Assembly: GCA_946811185.2 (NCBI GenBank)
Contig: OX328109.1
Span: 11,816,255 to 11,880,254 of the forward strand
Source: Hippopus hippopus
Taxonomy: Eukaryota; Mollusca; Bivalvia; Cardiida; Cardiidae
DNA: 64,000 nucleotides
Direction: 5' to 3'
Shown piece by piece: positions 20,284 through 31,540 of the stretch. Each line of letters starts with the position of its first letter. The stretch's first letter is position 1. The position numbers and the translations under genes are program-made. The notes below the pieces were generated by a model. The model worked only from the letters and a program-made list of their open reading frames with translations. It did no database searches and was not told the origin of the DNA.

Positions 20284-20527
20284 ACCCAACACTACGAAAA
20301 GATCTTTCTTTTCAGTATTGTCAATTTTCTCTAACGAGGAAAAAAAAAAAAGACTAAGTCCAACACCATTTTCTATGTAAACACTAACCTCCGATTAATT
20401 TCTTAGTGAACATAGTTCAACTATTTCGTAGTCACTATTCATAGCCTTGTAGCCTAAAAAAACATTCACTCATCCCGTTAATTTCATTCGTCACTCAACT
20501 GCTGTAGAGTTAAGTCGAACCAGCACA

Positions 20528-20653
20528 ATGTTTGGATTAACAATTTTCCTCACATTGCTTAACTGGGTAGAAGAATGGGAACGTATTAGACGTATAAGGC
20601 ATGAAGTTGAGCATCTGATCCAAACACTAAATGAAATGAAACTACGGAAATAA
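20528..20653 (+). CDS. 41-aa membrane-segment protein
   Basis: This is a short frame from ATG to TAA. The N-terminus MFGLTIFLTLLNW is hydrophobic, followed by a charged amphipathic helix ending in EMKLRK. It is 47 bp upstream of stem-loop copy D, which gives it a proper transcript end. It could be a membrane-anchored accessory peptide. No family is recognised. Confidence 0.4.
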   Translation: MFGLTIFLTLLNWVEEWERIRRIRHEVEHLIQTLNEMKLRK

Positions 20654-20700
20654 AGAGAGGAGGTTAAACAGAGGAGGTTAAAAAGTGAACCTGTACAAAC

Positions 20701-20716
20701 AGCCCTTTTCAGGGCT
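20701..20716 (+). terminator. Histone-type 3' stem-loop, copy D, with HDE
   Basis: AGCCCT-TTTC-AGGGCT preceded by TACAAAC and followed by ACTTATCAC and CAAGAAAGATC, which matches the sea-urchin-type downstream element CAAGAAAGA. A TTTGTCAATTTCTCC tail follows. Confidence 0.75.
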
Positions 20717-20924
20717 ACTTATCACCAAGAAAGATCTATCTTTCTTCAAATTTGTCAATTTCTCCAAAAGATTAAGCTTTTCTTTTTTAAAATTGTCATT
20801 TTTTAAAAAACAAATACACTTCAAAAAAATTATTCTTTCAAATTTTGTCATTTCTTCCTCTAAGAGTTACACTTAATAACATATAGTTTTAGCCCTCTTC
20901 ATCGGGGGTGCTTTCGTCCGGGGT

Positions 20925-21000
20925 CACGCTCTTAATTCTGAGTCAAAGTAGGTCAATCCCCCTGTAAACGTATAAAAGCCAGTGAAAATTTCCTATACAT
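20925..21000 (+). promoter_or_regulatory. Second compact promoter of the small-gene cluster
   Basis: TTAATTCTGAGTCAAAGTAG and GTCAATCC are followed by GTATAAAAGCCA, parallel to 19900-19990. The next ATG is at 21054. Confidence 0.6.
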
Positions 21001-21053
21001 TAATCATTCGACTCTCAACTCTCGAGTAGTACGGATAAGCGCTAGCTAAAAAA

Positions 21054-21668
21054 ATGGATTTCAACTTAGACGGTTTCAACTTAGACGGTTTCGACATAGA
21101 CGAATTCCTGCCAAAAGAAAACAATGGGGATATCTATCGACAGCGATAAATTCAACACTCATCAAACCAACAACAGTATTGGACAGCATTTTTGAAGAAG
21201 TAAGACAGTTGAATTCAAAACAAGATTCCGTATTGACTTGTATTTTAGAAGAACTGAAGACTTTCAACAAACATTTGGAAGAGATAAAGACTTTGAACGC
21301 AAACACCAAACAATTGAGCAGAAACATTGAGACATTATGCCAATAGAGAAAGCGTATTTCACCTGATCCTGTGAAGATTCCAGTTGAATTTGACTTTGAC
21401 AAAAGCAGTCTTCATAAACTAGTAGACTCCATCGTGTCTGTTGTAAGGAAAGAAAATCAACACGAAGGAAAATCAACAGCCAAAGGAAAAACAACAAAGA
21501 GCAACAAAACAAAAATCAGAGGAAGACAAAAGTCAACTTCACAAAAAACAAGGAGTTATCAACAACTGGACAATCTCGACAATAACGGGTCAGGGCAAAT
21601 ATGGAAAAAAGATTGATGACTTCGATGATTTCAAGATCCCGAAAAAACCAAAGAAAAGCTGTCAGTAG
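21054..21668 (+). pseudogene. Acidic N-terminal repeat / coiled-coil / basic tail protein, broken
   Basis: The ATG at 21054 opens a frame with three FNLDGF/FDIDEF acidic-aromatic repeats, which ends at a TAA after 31 codons. In another frame a coiled-coil stretch (SIFEEVRQLNSKQDSVLTC, then ILEELKTFNKHLEEI) is open up to an in-frame TAG near 21343. The same frame then continues as a Lys/Thr/Ser-rich basic tail to 21615, and a last shift follows. Decayed but clearly one gene, ending 47-60 bp before stem-loop copy E. Function unknown. Confidence 0.45.
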
Positions 21669-21714
21669 GGGGGGAAAAACATACCAAGAGAGAAAAAAAC
21701 AGAAAAAAAAAAAC

Positions 21715-21730
21715 AGTCCTTTTCAGGGCT
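21715..21730 (+). terminator. Histone-type 3' stem-loop, copy E, with HDE
   Basis: AGTCCT-TTTC-AGGGCT: the third stem pair is a U-G wobble. It is preceded by AAAAAC and followed by ACCCCAACACCACGAAAGAGC, then by TTTCAAATTGTCA. It ends the basic-tail gene. Confidence 0.7.
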
Positions 21731-21899
21731 ACCCCAACACCACGAAAGAGCTTTCTTTCAAATTGTCATTTTTTCTCTATCTAGTCAAAAAAAGTCTAAG
21801 TCCAGACCCCTAGTTTCTCTCTCAAAAAATCATTGGTAAAAAAAAGACTAAGTCCAACTCCTGTCCATAACACGATCTTCTCCTTCAAGCTTTTTTTTA

Positions 21900-21975
21900 C
21901 TCACCCAAATAAAAAATATAACGAAGCTTCTGATTGGCCAACGTTAAAGCAACGAAGCTTCTGATTGGTCAAAAC
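21900..21975 (+). promoter_or_regulatory. Tandem inverted-CCAAT boxes
   Basis: AACGAAGCTTCTGATTGG occurs twice (about 21915 and 21953), a degenerate form also at about 19900 (AACGAACTTTTTGATTGG). In the earlier case it precedes a TATA promoter. Here no TATA and no gene follow, so the unit is probably truncated. Confidence 0.45.
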
Positions 21976-21980
21976 AATTT

Positions 21981-22590
21981 TTCCCCAGTTCCTCTACCCA
22001 GGATAGGGAAAAACCACTCAGGGTAGAGGGATCAATCCAGCTCTACCCTGTTCTGAGACAGTGTGGATCGAGATCAGACTTCACGGATAGGTAACCTGGG
22101 TGAACAAATTCGTTTCCATGGTTACCAGGTCGCGTGACTTTCCTAAGTTCCCGTAGAACAACCGAAAGTAGAATTCGTTTCACAGCTTATCCGAAATGTT
22201 ACGTTTGGGATTAAAGATCCACAGCCTACTTCAGATAGACAAACTGGTCAAAGAGCAAAAAATAAACATTTTTCCCCAGTTCCTGTACCCGGGATAGGGC
22301 CGTACCCAGTTTGCTTACCCCTGGGTAAGCAAACCGGGTACGAAACCCATATTCCTCAGATCACCTACCCGACAGAAAACAATATGGCCGACAGGGGTAA
22401 GCTATGTTACTAAAAATAATAACATGTTTCTAAAAGTAGAATCCCCTTCCTCAAAATTCCCCAGGTCCTCTACCCGGCGAGGTGAAAAACCGAGGTCCGA
22501 GGCATTCCGCATATCTTTTTGCTAATCCGGGTAGAGGAATCCAGGAATTTCTCCCCAGATCCTCTACCCGGGTGAGCAAAAAATAGAGAA
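21981..22590. repeat. GC-rich TTCCCCAGNTCCTCTACCC repeats with strong hairpin
   Basis: Four copies of TTCCCCAG-N-TCCT-N-TACCC start at about 21981, 22272, 22457 and 22551, each close to a complementary GGGTAGAGG or GGGTA partner. The best palindrome is 22301-22342: 20-base arms (CGTACCCAGTTTGCTTACCC against its complement with one mismatch) and a 2-base loop. Base composition differs sharply from the AT-rich neighbours. It could be a terminal or origin-like region of the small-gene unit, or a satellite. Confidence 0.55.
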
Positions 22591-22705
22591 ACCGCGGAAT
22601 TCAAGGCTCCTCTCCCTTACTACTAGCGGGTAATAGGAACCTACTTGAGATTACCTTTTTAAAATTTGAAAACGAATCGACGTTCTTTAGGCTATCATTT
22701 AAATT

Positions 22706-22992
22706 ATGCCAAATATATATGAACCATGCTCTGGCAAAAGGGGGCTTAATGCATCTCCATAATCCACCATACCAAGAAAGCCATCACATACTTATGGATC
22801 CATAATAGCCACTTTTTTTAACAACCGACTCAATCATGAGGTAGACTGATCCTTTGACATGCAGAAAATCTACCAATAGCGAAAAGTTTCGGCCCAGGTC
22901 ATACTGCGCGGACTGCGCAGGCTGACCTGGGTCGAAACTTTTCGCAGATGCATTAAGCCCCCTTTTCACAGAGCGCGGCTCATATATATTGA
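22706..22992. mobile_element. MITE with about 44-bp inverted ends
   Basis: The left end ATATGAACCATGCTCTGGCA and GGGGGCTTAATGCATCT mirrors the right end AGATGCATTAAGCCCCC and GAGCGCGGCTCATATA. The centre contains a second palindrome around CCCAGGTCA ... TGACCTGGG. Related copies lie at 35850-36105 and 63201-63445. No ORF. Confidence 0.7.
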
Positions 22993-23102
22993 AGAAGGGA
23001 TACAACGGGTTTTTGTGAAATTGTAGTGCGAGTAGATAATTCTCTTAGATCTCTATTTTTTTCTAAAGGCATATTGCGTAGTATCTACAATAAGTGGTGG
23101 AA

Positions 23103-23611
23103 TTAAGTCTGAAATGTATTGGGGAACCATCTGATGGGTGGCTTTATACATGAAATGCATTTTTTGGTTTCCCGCCTGTATTTCAAAGATTGCCATCTGC
23201 ATTCTAGGAACAAATTTTCTAAGGAAATAGAACGGGTAAGACCAGTTACAATTCTGGCAGCTTCATTTTGAATTTTTTTTTTTTTGTAGAGAATTTGCAC
23301 ATGAACAGAACAACCATCGCATACAATTGAAGCATACTCTAGTAATGGTGCAACATAAGATATGTAAATTTGGTTTAATGATTTTCTGTTCAGTGTAAAT
23401 TTCAGCTTTCGCATAATTCCAAGTACTTTAGACACAGATTTTAAAATATTATCAACATGTGCGTTCCATTGACCATTCTGGCTGAAAGTTATTCCTAAAT
23501 GCCTATGATTTTCAACAAAGATAACGTCAGTGTTTTGGAATTTCAGCTTAGGTAGCTCGTCTACTGTTTTCAAAGAGAAAAGGATAGCTTCGGTCTTTTG
23601 TAGATTAAAGT
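23103..23611 (-). pseudogene. LINE reverse transcriptase, C-terminal fragment
   Basis: Reads HLGITFSQNGQW, RKSLNQIYISYVAPLLEYAS and KIQNEAARIVTGLTRS, the thumb/C-terminal region of non-LTR retrotransposon ORF2 (Jockey/CR1-like style). The continuous frame runs from 23573 to 23103, and the same protein can be followed to about 23611 at the N-terminal side. No catalytic FADD box is included. Old fragment. Confidence 0.8.
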
Positions 23612-23869
23612 AACAATAGCGTCCAAATGTAAACAGTGGGAGATGTTAAAACGCAGTAAATTCATATCACACCATATAAAAGTATGTAAATTAATATGAT
23701 GATGACACTCTTTAAATGTGCGATTGGTCAAAGTTCCATTCGCTGACAGGAGAATTAAATTTAAATCTAGGACAGTTCCGACCATGCCGAATTAATTTTT
23801 GTTTACATCAATGACCATGACGTAATGATCACGTGACACCCTGAAACTAAGGTAAACGAAAAAAAACAA

Positions 23870-24080
23870 AATGGAGGACGGTGAAGGTTCAAATTCGACA
23901 GGAAAGCAAGTTTATTAACCGAATTCGCCGAAGAGCGATACAACAGAACAAACTGGCGTCTATTTTAGAAATTGCTTGCAACTAAAAGCCCTATGCAAAT
24001 AAACAGAATGATTCGAAAAGCCGGAAAACAGATGCGGATTTCAGTTCGCATGGAAACCCGTTCGCATTCGTACATGATCG
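23870..24080 (+). other. Possible first exon of a host gene
   Basis: ATGGAGGACGGTGAAGG follows a GC-richer stretch with CACGTGA at 23829-23835, and a strong donor GATCG-GTAAGT lies at about 24079. Frames between them are short, so coding content is uncertain. Weak call based on splice donor and composition only. Confidence 0.2.
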
Positions 24081-25140
24081 GTAAGTCGCCTGTCGATTTC
24101 TCCATTTACTATTGTTATAGGACATGAAGAACTCTTCGATCCATGAATATGGGATAGTTAGGTAAAAATGATCAATCTGTCATTTTTACGCAGAATTCAG
24201 CACTCGATTGACCCATTTTCTGCACAGGTAATGCAAAGATCAAATGTGCATGAATGTAGTCTGATCCACGGTTATACCATCCTCGTTGACCCAGTTTCGA
24301 TTCATTCTAATGCACGGAGAGTAACGTAATGCTTAAACCTGAGTTCCGAGGTTATACGCAAAACATATTTTTTGAGGGTTTAATTATAAATTTAGTCTGA
24401 TCCCTAGTTCTAACGAGATTGAGAAATGGATTTGGAAAAATTTGAGGAAATACGAGAAAATGTTGGTAACCAGCATTATCTCCTGTTTCCACAATATTTT
24501 TTTACTGCATTAGACAAATTTCACTGCTTGAGATTTTTTTCCTGCAAATACCTCAGTGTCGGACATGGCTAAAATCTTGTCTTTTTTTTAGTTCATACTA
24601 GTCTTAAGCATGGAGACTAAATGGGGTCCGACTAAATGTGCTGTACAACTTGAATGCAGCAAGAGAAGTTTGAAAATCCAACAGTGAAAATAAGTGAAGC
24701 AGAGTTTCCCTGTAAATCTACATACTCTTGCATGAGGGCTAAATATAATCTGCACTAGACTTTTTTTCTCATATCCATGTTTGACTTAATTTCTTGGCTG
24801 CCACAAATTTGAACTTAGAACCAAATTATATTTGCCTTATCCTTGTCAATACATATATCAATGTGGTCCTGGTGATTCTTTTAACAGATAATAAAATTTT
24901 GGAGTCATCTATATTGAAGGCGTTTGCAGACGACAAAGCTTGTATCAGATTTACATAATTTGTCCTTGAAACAAGAGAAAATAGTGCCAAAGAAAATAGA
25001 AAATTCTGGTCACCAACAGCATTTTCTCCTTCTCCTACAATGTTTTTAAAAAGTTTTATACCTCTGGATCATTACAGCACTGAATTGTATGCACTTTACT
25101 TCTTGCAAGCCATGGGCTACATACCAACGCAAAATTTGTC
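24081..25140. other. Host non-coding sequence
   Basis: No convincing ORF. Partial copies of the host fold-back repeat (GAGAAAATGYTGGTAACCAGCA type) lie at about 24440-24500 and 24970-25060. Confidence 0.5.
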
Positions 25141-25149
25141 AGATGAAAA

Positions 25150-25475
25150 TTGAGGGAAAAGATTGACTGATTGTATGGTGTTTAACACTGTTTTCAACAT
25201 TATTTCAGTTATATTGTGGCAGCCAGTACATCTATCCATGCTTTCCTGGAGTCTCTTTTACCAGTACTCTGTACAATTTTCTTTCCAAGCCACTGGCTGC
25301 TTTACCATATAACTATTGTCAAGACTATGGTCAGAGGTGGGAGAGGAATGAATCCTGTCACAAGGACTATCATCAATCCACCGAAAGAAATTTTCCGAGC
25401 CGGGAATCGAACCCATGACCCGCTGTTTCTAAAGTCCTGCACGCTACTGACTGAGGTACCATTGCTCGGCTTGAG
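25150..25475 (-). repeat. tRNA-derived SINE
   Basis: On the minus strand the head resembles a tRNA, with an A-box region GGTACCTCAGTCAGTAG and the B box GGTTCGATTCC at 25395-25470. The body CCTGTCACAAGGACTATCAT, GCCACTGGCTGCT and TCCATGCTTTCCTGGAGT is shared with 34925-35120 and 36965-37215. Confidence 0.75.
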
Positions 25476-25676
25476 GGAAAAGAAATACTTCCAAGCTTCT
25501 AGCCCTGTATGTTACTGATGATGATAAGGGAAAAGATTAGAATCAGGTTGCTGGTCTGTCCATAATTACTCTCAGGTTTGTTAAGGGCTCTTCTTGGACA
25601 TTTTTCAACTATTGTCCTTCTTGCAGAACTAATGCATGTATGTAATTTTCATAACAATTTGTACACATAACGTTAG

Positions 25677-25746
25677 GTGGACTACTGAAGGACTCCTTAA
25701 TACATGTGGTATGGCCCTTATGAATTTATTTTCATCTGATCCAGAG
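25677..25746 (+). other. Possible internal exon
   Basis: A 70-bp stretch between ACGTTAG and a donor CCAGAG-GTAAAG reads openly (GLLNTCGMALMNLFSSDPE). It is codon-like in composition, but I cannot name the protein. Confidence 0.2.
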
Positions 25747-25859
25747 GTAAAGCCACTGTTGGATTGTGTTGGAAGTTGTACAGGGCTTCCTCTGCAAGTT
25801 TTAATTTTTGCGCCATCAAATTCACCAACTCATAAAAATTGGGGCCAGTAGGAGCCAAC

Positions 25860-26420
25860 TGAGGTAGCCACATAGTACATTAGACACTTCAGTTTATTGG
25901 CCCATGTTAAAGCTACTAAATCCATTGCTCAGTTGTACATGCTTACTTATGTTCCTTTTTCCCCAAGGGTTATCAAGGTTGTAAGCTGCAGGGACATAGA
26001 AGTTGTATTTGAACAGAAATACAGCGCTGTAATTCAATAACTGCCAATCTGTTAGAATTCCTTGAGTTTTAATGAAATTAAAGAGGCAATTTGGAATTGT
26101 ATGGTAAAAGGTTAATATATCATTTCTTTTTATCTGAAAAAATACTACAGGTTACATTTGTTAAAAGGTCCTTTTATTCTGGTCTTTTCTCTCTGTATGA
26201 GTGTCCTATACCTTCTCTGACACTTGTTCCAGTGCTATCACTGTAAGACAAAGTGGCCTACAAAGTGCAACCCCCCCCCCCCGCCATCATTCAGCATTTT
26301 CATGTCATAAAATCACCCGAGTTTCTTCCTCATTATTAGACAGGTATTTAAGCACTCACTTATAGTTTTATAAATACATTTGTGTAAATTTCTTGTTTGA
26401 AGTCATTATCAAAGCTATAA
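25860..26420. other. Host non-coding sequence
   Basis: AT-rich intron-like DNA with a poly-C run at 26272-26282. No gene is seen. Confidence 0.4.
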
Positions 26421-29151
26421 AGACAGTCTGAAGAGCTTCTGATCGGACAACGTCAAACTGACATGTTGTGTCATGAGTTTTCACGTTTTTTCGACGATCC
26501 ATTTTTCATGTCGATTAATTTACAGAAAAGTTTTTCCGCATTATTTGATGTAAAATTTTTGTTACGGCTTGCAACTAACTTCAAAATCTGTCATTTTTAC
26601 GCTAGATAAGCAGATCGATAACATTATCACGTTTTTCATTAATGACATCGTTAAATACACACAATTAAATGCGAGCCAGTGAGAGGACGCTGACCAGGTA
26701 AGGCATAATCAAGGCGTGGCTTTAGAAATCATGGGCGGTGACTAAATCTTGTGTCTGATGTCTGATTGGTTCGCAGTAGATAGTGTGTGGAAAATTCTGT
26801 GGGCTCAACGGGGCGTGGCGAAATCGATATTTGATTGATTAGCATTGCGTAGTGTGTATGCAAGTATGGTGTGCAATTAGACATAACCGTTTATAAATGC
26901 TAGCTTGATTAGGTGTGATAAACAGTAACGCGGGCTTCCTTTACACTTGATACATACAGTTTATGTCAAGAGTTAAGATCTTTTAATGATTGTTTATAGA
27001 CATTTGCTTGTCGCCAGTACATTTGCCAGTGCTTCATTTTTGGTGCCAAATTTACTTAATTTTCGCATTTGGCGCCACTGGCGATCGACAGTGGGAGCCC
27101 TGGTTGTAGACCTACATGTATCTAATTTTGATGAAATGTAAACTCTATACTTCTTCAAATGTGGAAGAACTCTAAAGAAACAGCCCTAAAACTGATGTTC
27201 CATTTACCCAGTCATTTTCATTTACCAAAGGGTTTAATCTTCATAAAATGTAAAAACAATATTTGGAGCTCTCACTTGTTTTGTAAATGATATTTCAGAG
27301 TACAGAGGGAACTATTTTGCACTTCTCTGGCCAATGCGAATGGATCCTCCGACATGGTGATACACAAACAGAATCATACTATGAAGATGCAGATCAGCCT
27401 TGGTTTCTGACTCTTTCATGATTTCATTCCAGTAGACACAGAATTTGGCGATCTACTTTCAGGTAACTGAATTAGGTAAAACAGATTTTATTTTCAACAG
27501 CCATATTCTTATTTACACGACTGGTTAAAGTAGTGAAAATTTAATGCATGTATTACTGTTTCAGTGGTTCACCTCAACCCAACCTCACAGGCTATCTACC
27601 CAGAGAATCATTGTAGATATAAGATTACTGGTATACTGTAAGAAGTTTTTGCTGTCTCATATTGATCTTGAATGAACCCATCATTATAGGCTGGGTTAAA
27701 ATGGAGCAGAATTCTTGAAAACAGGGGTAAAAGTTTTCCGTATTGTGACGGAATTCCGTATTTTCAGGGGCCGACCAGGTCATTTTTCCAAATCGTTTAA
27801 ATCTGAGGAGAAATTTTCTTGGGGGGGGGGGGGGTACCCCTTTATCTCGTATCTGTTGCAAGTCAATAGATTTCCAGATGCCGTATCAATAAAATTTATT
27901 ACCCCACTGCATTTGCTTTGTCCGGGGCTGATCTCGGTCATTAATGTCTCCCGTCAAACGCACTCGCCTTAAAAACAATGAAATTCAAAGAATTTTGTAA
28001 TTTCGGGGATAACTTGCACCGAAATGTGTACAGTCACTCACTCTTGCTTAGGGTTTCCCGATTCTAAATATAGATGCTGAACCGGAACGTTCTAAGGTTA
28101 TCGTATGATGTTATATTGTTCGTGTCCAAAATGTTGCGGCCATGTTTTGATCGGTTTGCCGACTTTAACATTTTTGCCGCTAGGATTGTAAAACAAAATA
28201 AAGCATTAACAAAGCCCTTCGTTTTAGGGGACAAATATTGGCTGCAATTTGATTATTTGCTAGCGAAAGATGGCTCAGTTTAAATTATCTTTGTTCTTTT
28301 CAATAACAAATGGATGTCAGAGCTGGGGATCGGCAACTATCTTCCGAAGTTGACAGTACGTGCTACTCAAATGCCGAAGCGACCGAAAAAGGGGGAAAAG
28401 TTTCATTCATACACTGTAGTCCGATTTGTAGTGGTGGGCCAATGATTGACTATAGTCGAAAGTCAGTTTGTTTTGGCTTCCGATTGCGATTAGCTCTTGA
28501 GAAATCCAGGAATCGATTGCAGTCGGTACCGAAGCTCGCTCGGTCGTGAAACGTGAAAACTGGTTTGTAGCGCTTGGTTTTGTGACTGATATTAATCACA
28601 CTCTAGGATTCAATATAGTGATAACAAACACGAAAATTGGTTGGAAAAATGAGAAAGAAATTTTTGTCCATGGATGTGTTGTCAAAACTCGACAACTCGG
28701 CAAGTTTCTTATTTGATCCCTGAGACCGGGTTTTGACGCTTGGAAATTTGAAATGACATGTCTTTGACGCTGAAAAATATTTGCTTAATTGTCAATCTGA
28801 CGCATGAAATTATCGTCAAGAGCTTCATATAACCTAGCTTGTGCGCATCCGGCAGAAATATGGGCTAAACACGATCAGCATAAAATGTGAAGGACACGCG
28901 CGTGATCTAATGAAGCTGGCGAGTCATTTACGAGAACGTAATAACGGTGTTAATCCTCTGATCTAGTGTAAAGTGACAGATTTGAAAGTTACCTGCTATT
29001 CAAAATGACTAACTGATGTCAAATCATGTGGTAATACTTCTCTAGAAATTAATTGACACGAAAAATTGATCGCCAAAAAAAACGTGAAAACCCATGACAC
29101 TACCATGCTCAGCGTGACATCGTCTGATCAGACGGACTTCAAACTATCTTC
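26421..29151. mobile_element. 2.7-kb fold-back DNA element without visible transposase
   Basis: About 240 bp at the left (26421-26660) returns inverted at 28915-29151: GTTTTCACGTTTTTT, ATTAATTTNYAGARAAG and AATCTGTCA-TTTACRCTAGAT are visible in both arms. The interior has no transposase-like ORF and several weak frames only (28074-28549 among them). Probably a non-autonomous element. One possible host exon (27299-27421) lies inside, so the boundaries of what was inserted remain open. Confidence 0.55.
27299..27421 (+). other. Possible exon ending in a stop
   Basis: After a GATATTTCAG acceptor a frame reads STEGTILHFSGQCEWILRHG then an acidic segment, and stops at TGA 27419-27421. Composition is protein-like; no family is recognised. 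Confidence 0.25.
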
Positions 29152-31540
29152 TCGACTTTAATAATGAATTTAAACATTGAATTTACACAAATCTCTGAAT
29201 AAAACAATAAGTGGAATCAAAAATTATGTCATGAGTGAAAAAATTGTTGTTTTATGAAATGAAAATATAGATCTAAAGGGGGTGGTGGGGGGGGGTGTCG
29301 TCTGCAAATGCTTGAAATATGTGAATTTTTTTTAACTGGTTTGGAAATAAAAATTTAAAGATCAAAATAAATGATATTAAATAAAGTAAAGAAAATTTAA
29401 AGTACAAAACATCACATATTTATAAACTTGATATCATGTAGACAAATTGTCGAAGTATTTAAAGCAAAAAGGCATTCCCAGTTCAATGGAGAAACCGATT
29501 GTACAACCAATAGCTAGTTGGTTTGCTCTTCCGGTTACAAAGTGATACTCATTTTTGCATTTAAACTGATTGCCCTACACTGCCGATTTGATAGATTTTT
29601 TACAGGAATTGGACCAGTTCCATGGTATATCACTTACCTGCTTGTTTTAGCAAACATTAGAATTGATTTTGCCAAAAATGTTTGCACATTTTAGGAAAGG
29701 TTCTTAAAGTGTTTGAAGAGCTTTTAACAGTGAACATGTAGATGTATCTATAAAATCTTGTTTGGGCATGTTGCATGAAAACAGTCTATCTTTTAATGGG
29801 CTGTCATTAAAACTTGATATTTTAATGAAATTAATATGTAGTTTAGATCTGAACCCCCATCCTTGTTTGTGTACCCCAAACTCCAGTTACCAAAGGGTGC
29901 AAAAACCTCAAGCTAGAAAATGCACAGCACACTCTGTCACATTTTCCCTGATAAATTAGCCATTCTTAAAGAGAGTGTTCTTTTCCTATTTGACAGATTT
30001 GATTTTATTCTTTTGACAGAAACTTAGCACATGTGATTGCATTTTAATGAATCAAATATTAAATACTAGATATGTCCTTTCTCATACTTGTTGTACTTTC
30101 AAATACAAAACTGATGTAGGGCTAATCTGATTAGGTCCTGTGTACAAAATGGAGATAAAAGAGGACAAAAATAACATGGGTGCTAAAAACTTTGAGATTT
30201 TCTTAGGTTTTAGCATATCATATCTTTCATTCGTTTCAAGATTTTTTCAACTTTAAAATGCTAAAACTGGATCTCATTAGAGGTATTTGATGCTTATAAA
30301 ATAGCTAAATCTCAGGAGCTTCCGGGGGCCTCTGGCCCCCTGGCCAGGGCGTTGCCCTGGACCCACCGGGGGCCCTAGCAGCCCCCAGCTCAATTTTCAG
30401 TATTTTCGGAATTTTTAACTTTTACCCCTGTGAAAATGTTGTGTAGGACAAAATAGACAGTTGAGATAACTACTGCTGTTCTTGTACGACTGAATTTGGT
30501 ATTGTCACTTAGGGCTTTACAGTCCTTCTATATACCACTTGTGACATTAGTAATGTCCAGATTTTTATTCAGCTGAACAGCTATAAAGGGCTTCAGGATT
30601 ACTTCATGACTCAGTGGTTAATTTAATGCATAATACAAGTAATCCATGACTCGGATTCAGTTCTCACTGGGTTTTTTTGGGATGTCCCATGTGCATGTTA
30701 CTTCAGATATTGGTAAAAGTAAAAACTCCAGAAATTACCGGTAAGAATAAATAGTTTATCAAACTGGTATGACTGATATCATGTTGACAGTTACACAAAT
30801 GCATCACTCATTCAATCAAGCTGGGCTTCATTTGCAAAAGTGTCGTTTATTTTAGTGAAAGATGCTGCATTACACTTTCCTTGAACTAATCTACATGTAT
30901 CATACATGTATGTGTAAACAGAATGATTGATCCTAGGAAAATGAAAGGCTAAAACCAATATTCATTTGTTTGGTGTATAGCCTGTACCCATGATTGTACA
31001 TGCTGTATTTTAAAGGCCCAGCAGCTTTAAACAAAGCCAGTGTTAAATGTATTTGAATTTAAATAAAGTATGGAAAATATTGGGAAGATGACAATATGTT
31101 GTTTTATGGTCAATGCAAGTGTAATTTGATGGAAAAAAAAATTTTTTTTTGAAATCAGGTAAAAGAAAACAAAGGACAGCGCAACATGGAAACTTTTTAC
31201 TTACTTTTAAAACTTCATTTTCTGCCATTAACTAACACTTGCAAGGGCTGCAAAGTAACAGATTGCCACCTTCCATAATTTCCATACTTCTAACTGGTTT
31301 TATTTAAATTTAGATGCATTTTAAGACCTACTTTGTGTACTTTTGCAGCTATTGGGGCACTATGACATACCCCAACTCTATGCTAGTACAAACAACACGT
31401 GAAGTAAATTAGTGAAGGGTTGGAGATGCGCCAACAGTCCATTTTGATAGGTTATGCTTTTATGAGTTCTTGCAGCAAGTGAGACAGCTTAGGTCTAAAG
31501 CAATCATATGCTGGATATATGCTGGAGGTTATTCTGTCGT
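29152..31540. other. Host non-coding sequence with a GC-rich hairpin
   Basis: Mostly AT-rich, with G-runs at about 29278-29297. The segment 30312-30395 is strikingly GC-rich and self-complementary (GGGGGCCTCTGGCCCCC, CCAGGGCGTTGCCCTGG, CCGGGGGCCCTAGCAGCCCCC). No gene is seen. Confidence 0.5.

Noticed and set aside
19110..21730. Host histone gene cluster
   Set aside because: The stem-loops suggested it, but none of the neighbouring frames resembles H1, H2A, H2B, H3 or H4.
25395..25470. A functional tRNA gene on the minus strand
   Set aside because: A and B boxes are present, but the arms do not pair as a complete cloverleaf and the sequence continues into a repeat body found elsewhere, so it is a SINE head.
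28074..28549. Two plus-strand frames of 69 and 79 codons inside the fold-back element
   Set aside because: No similarity to transposases, no start context and ordinary length for chance frames.
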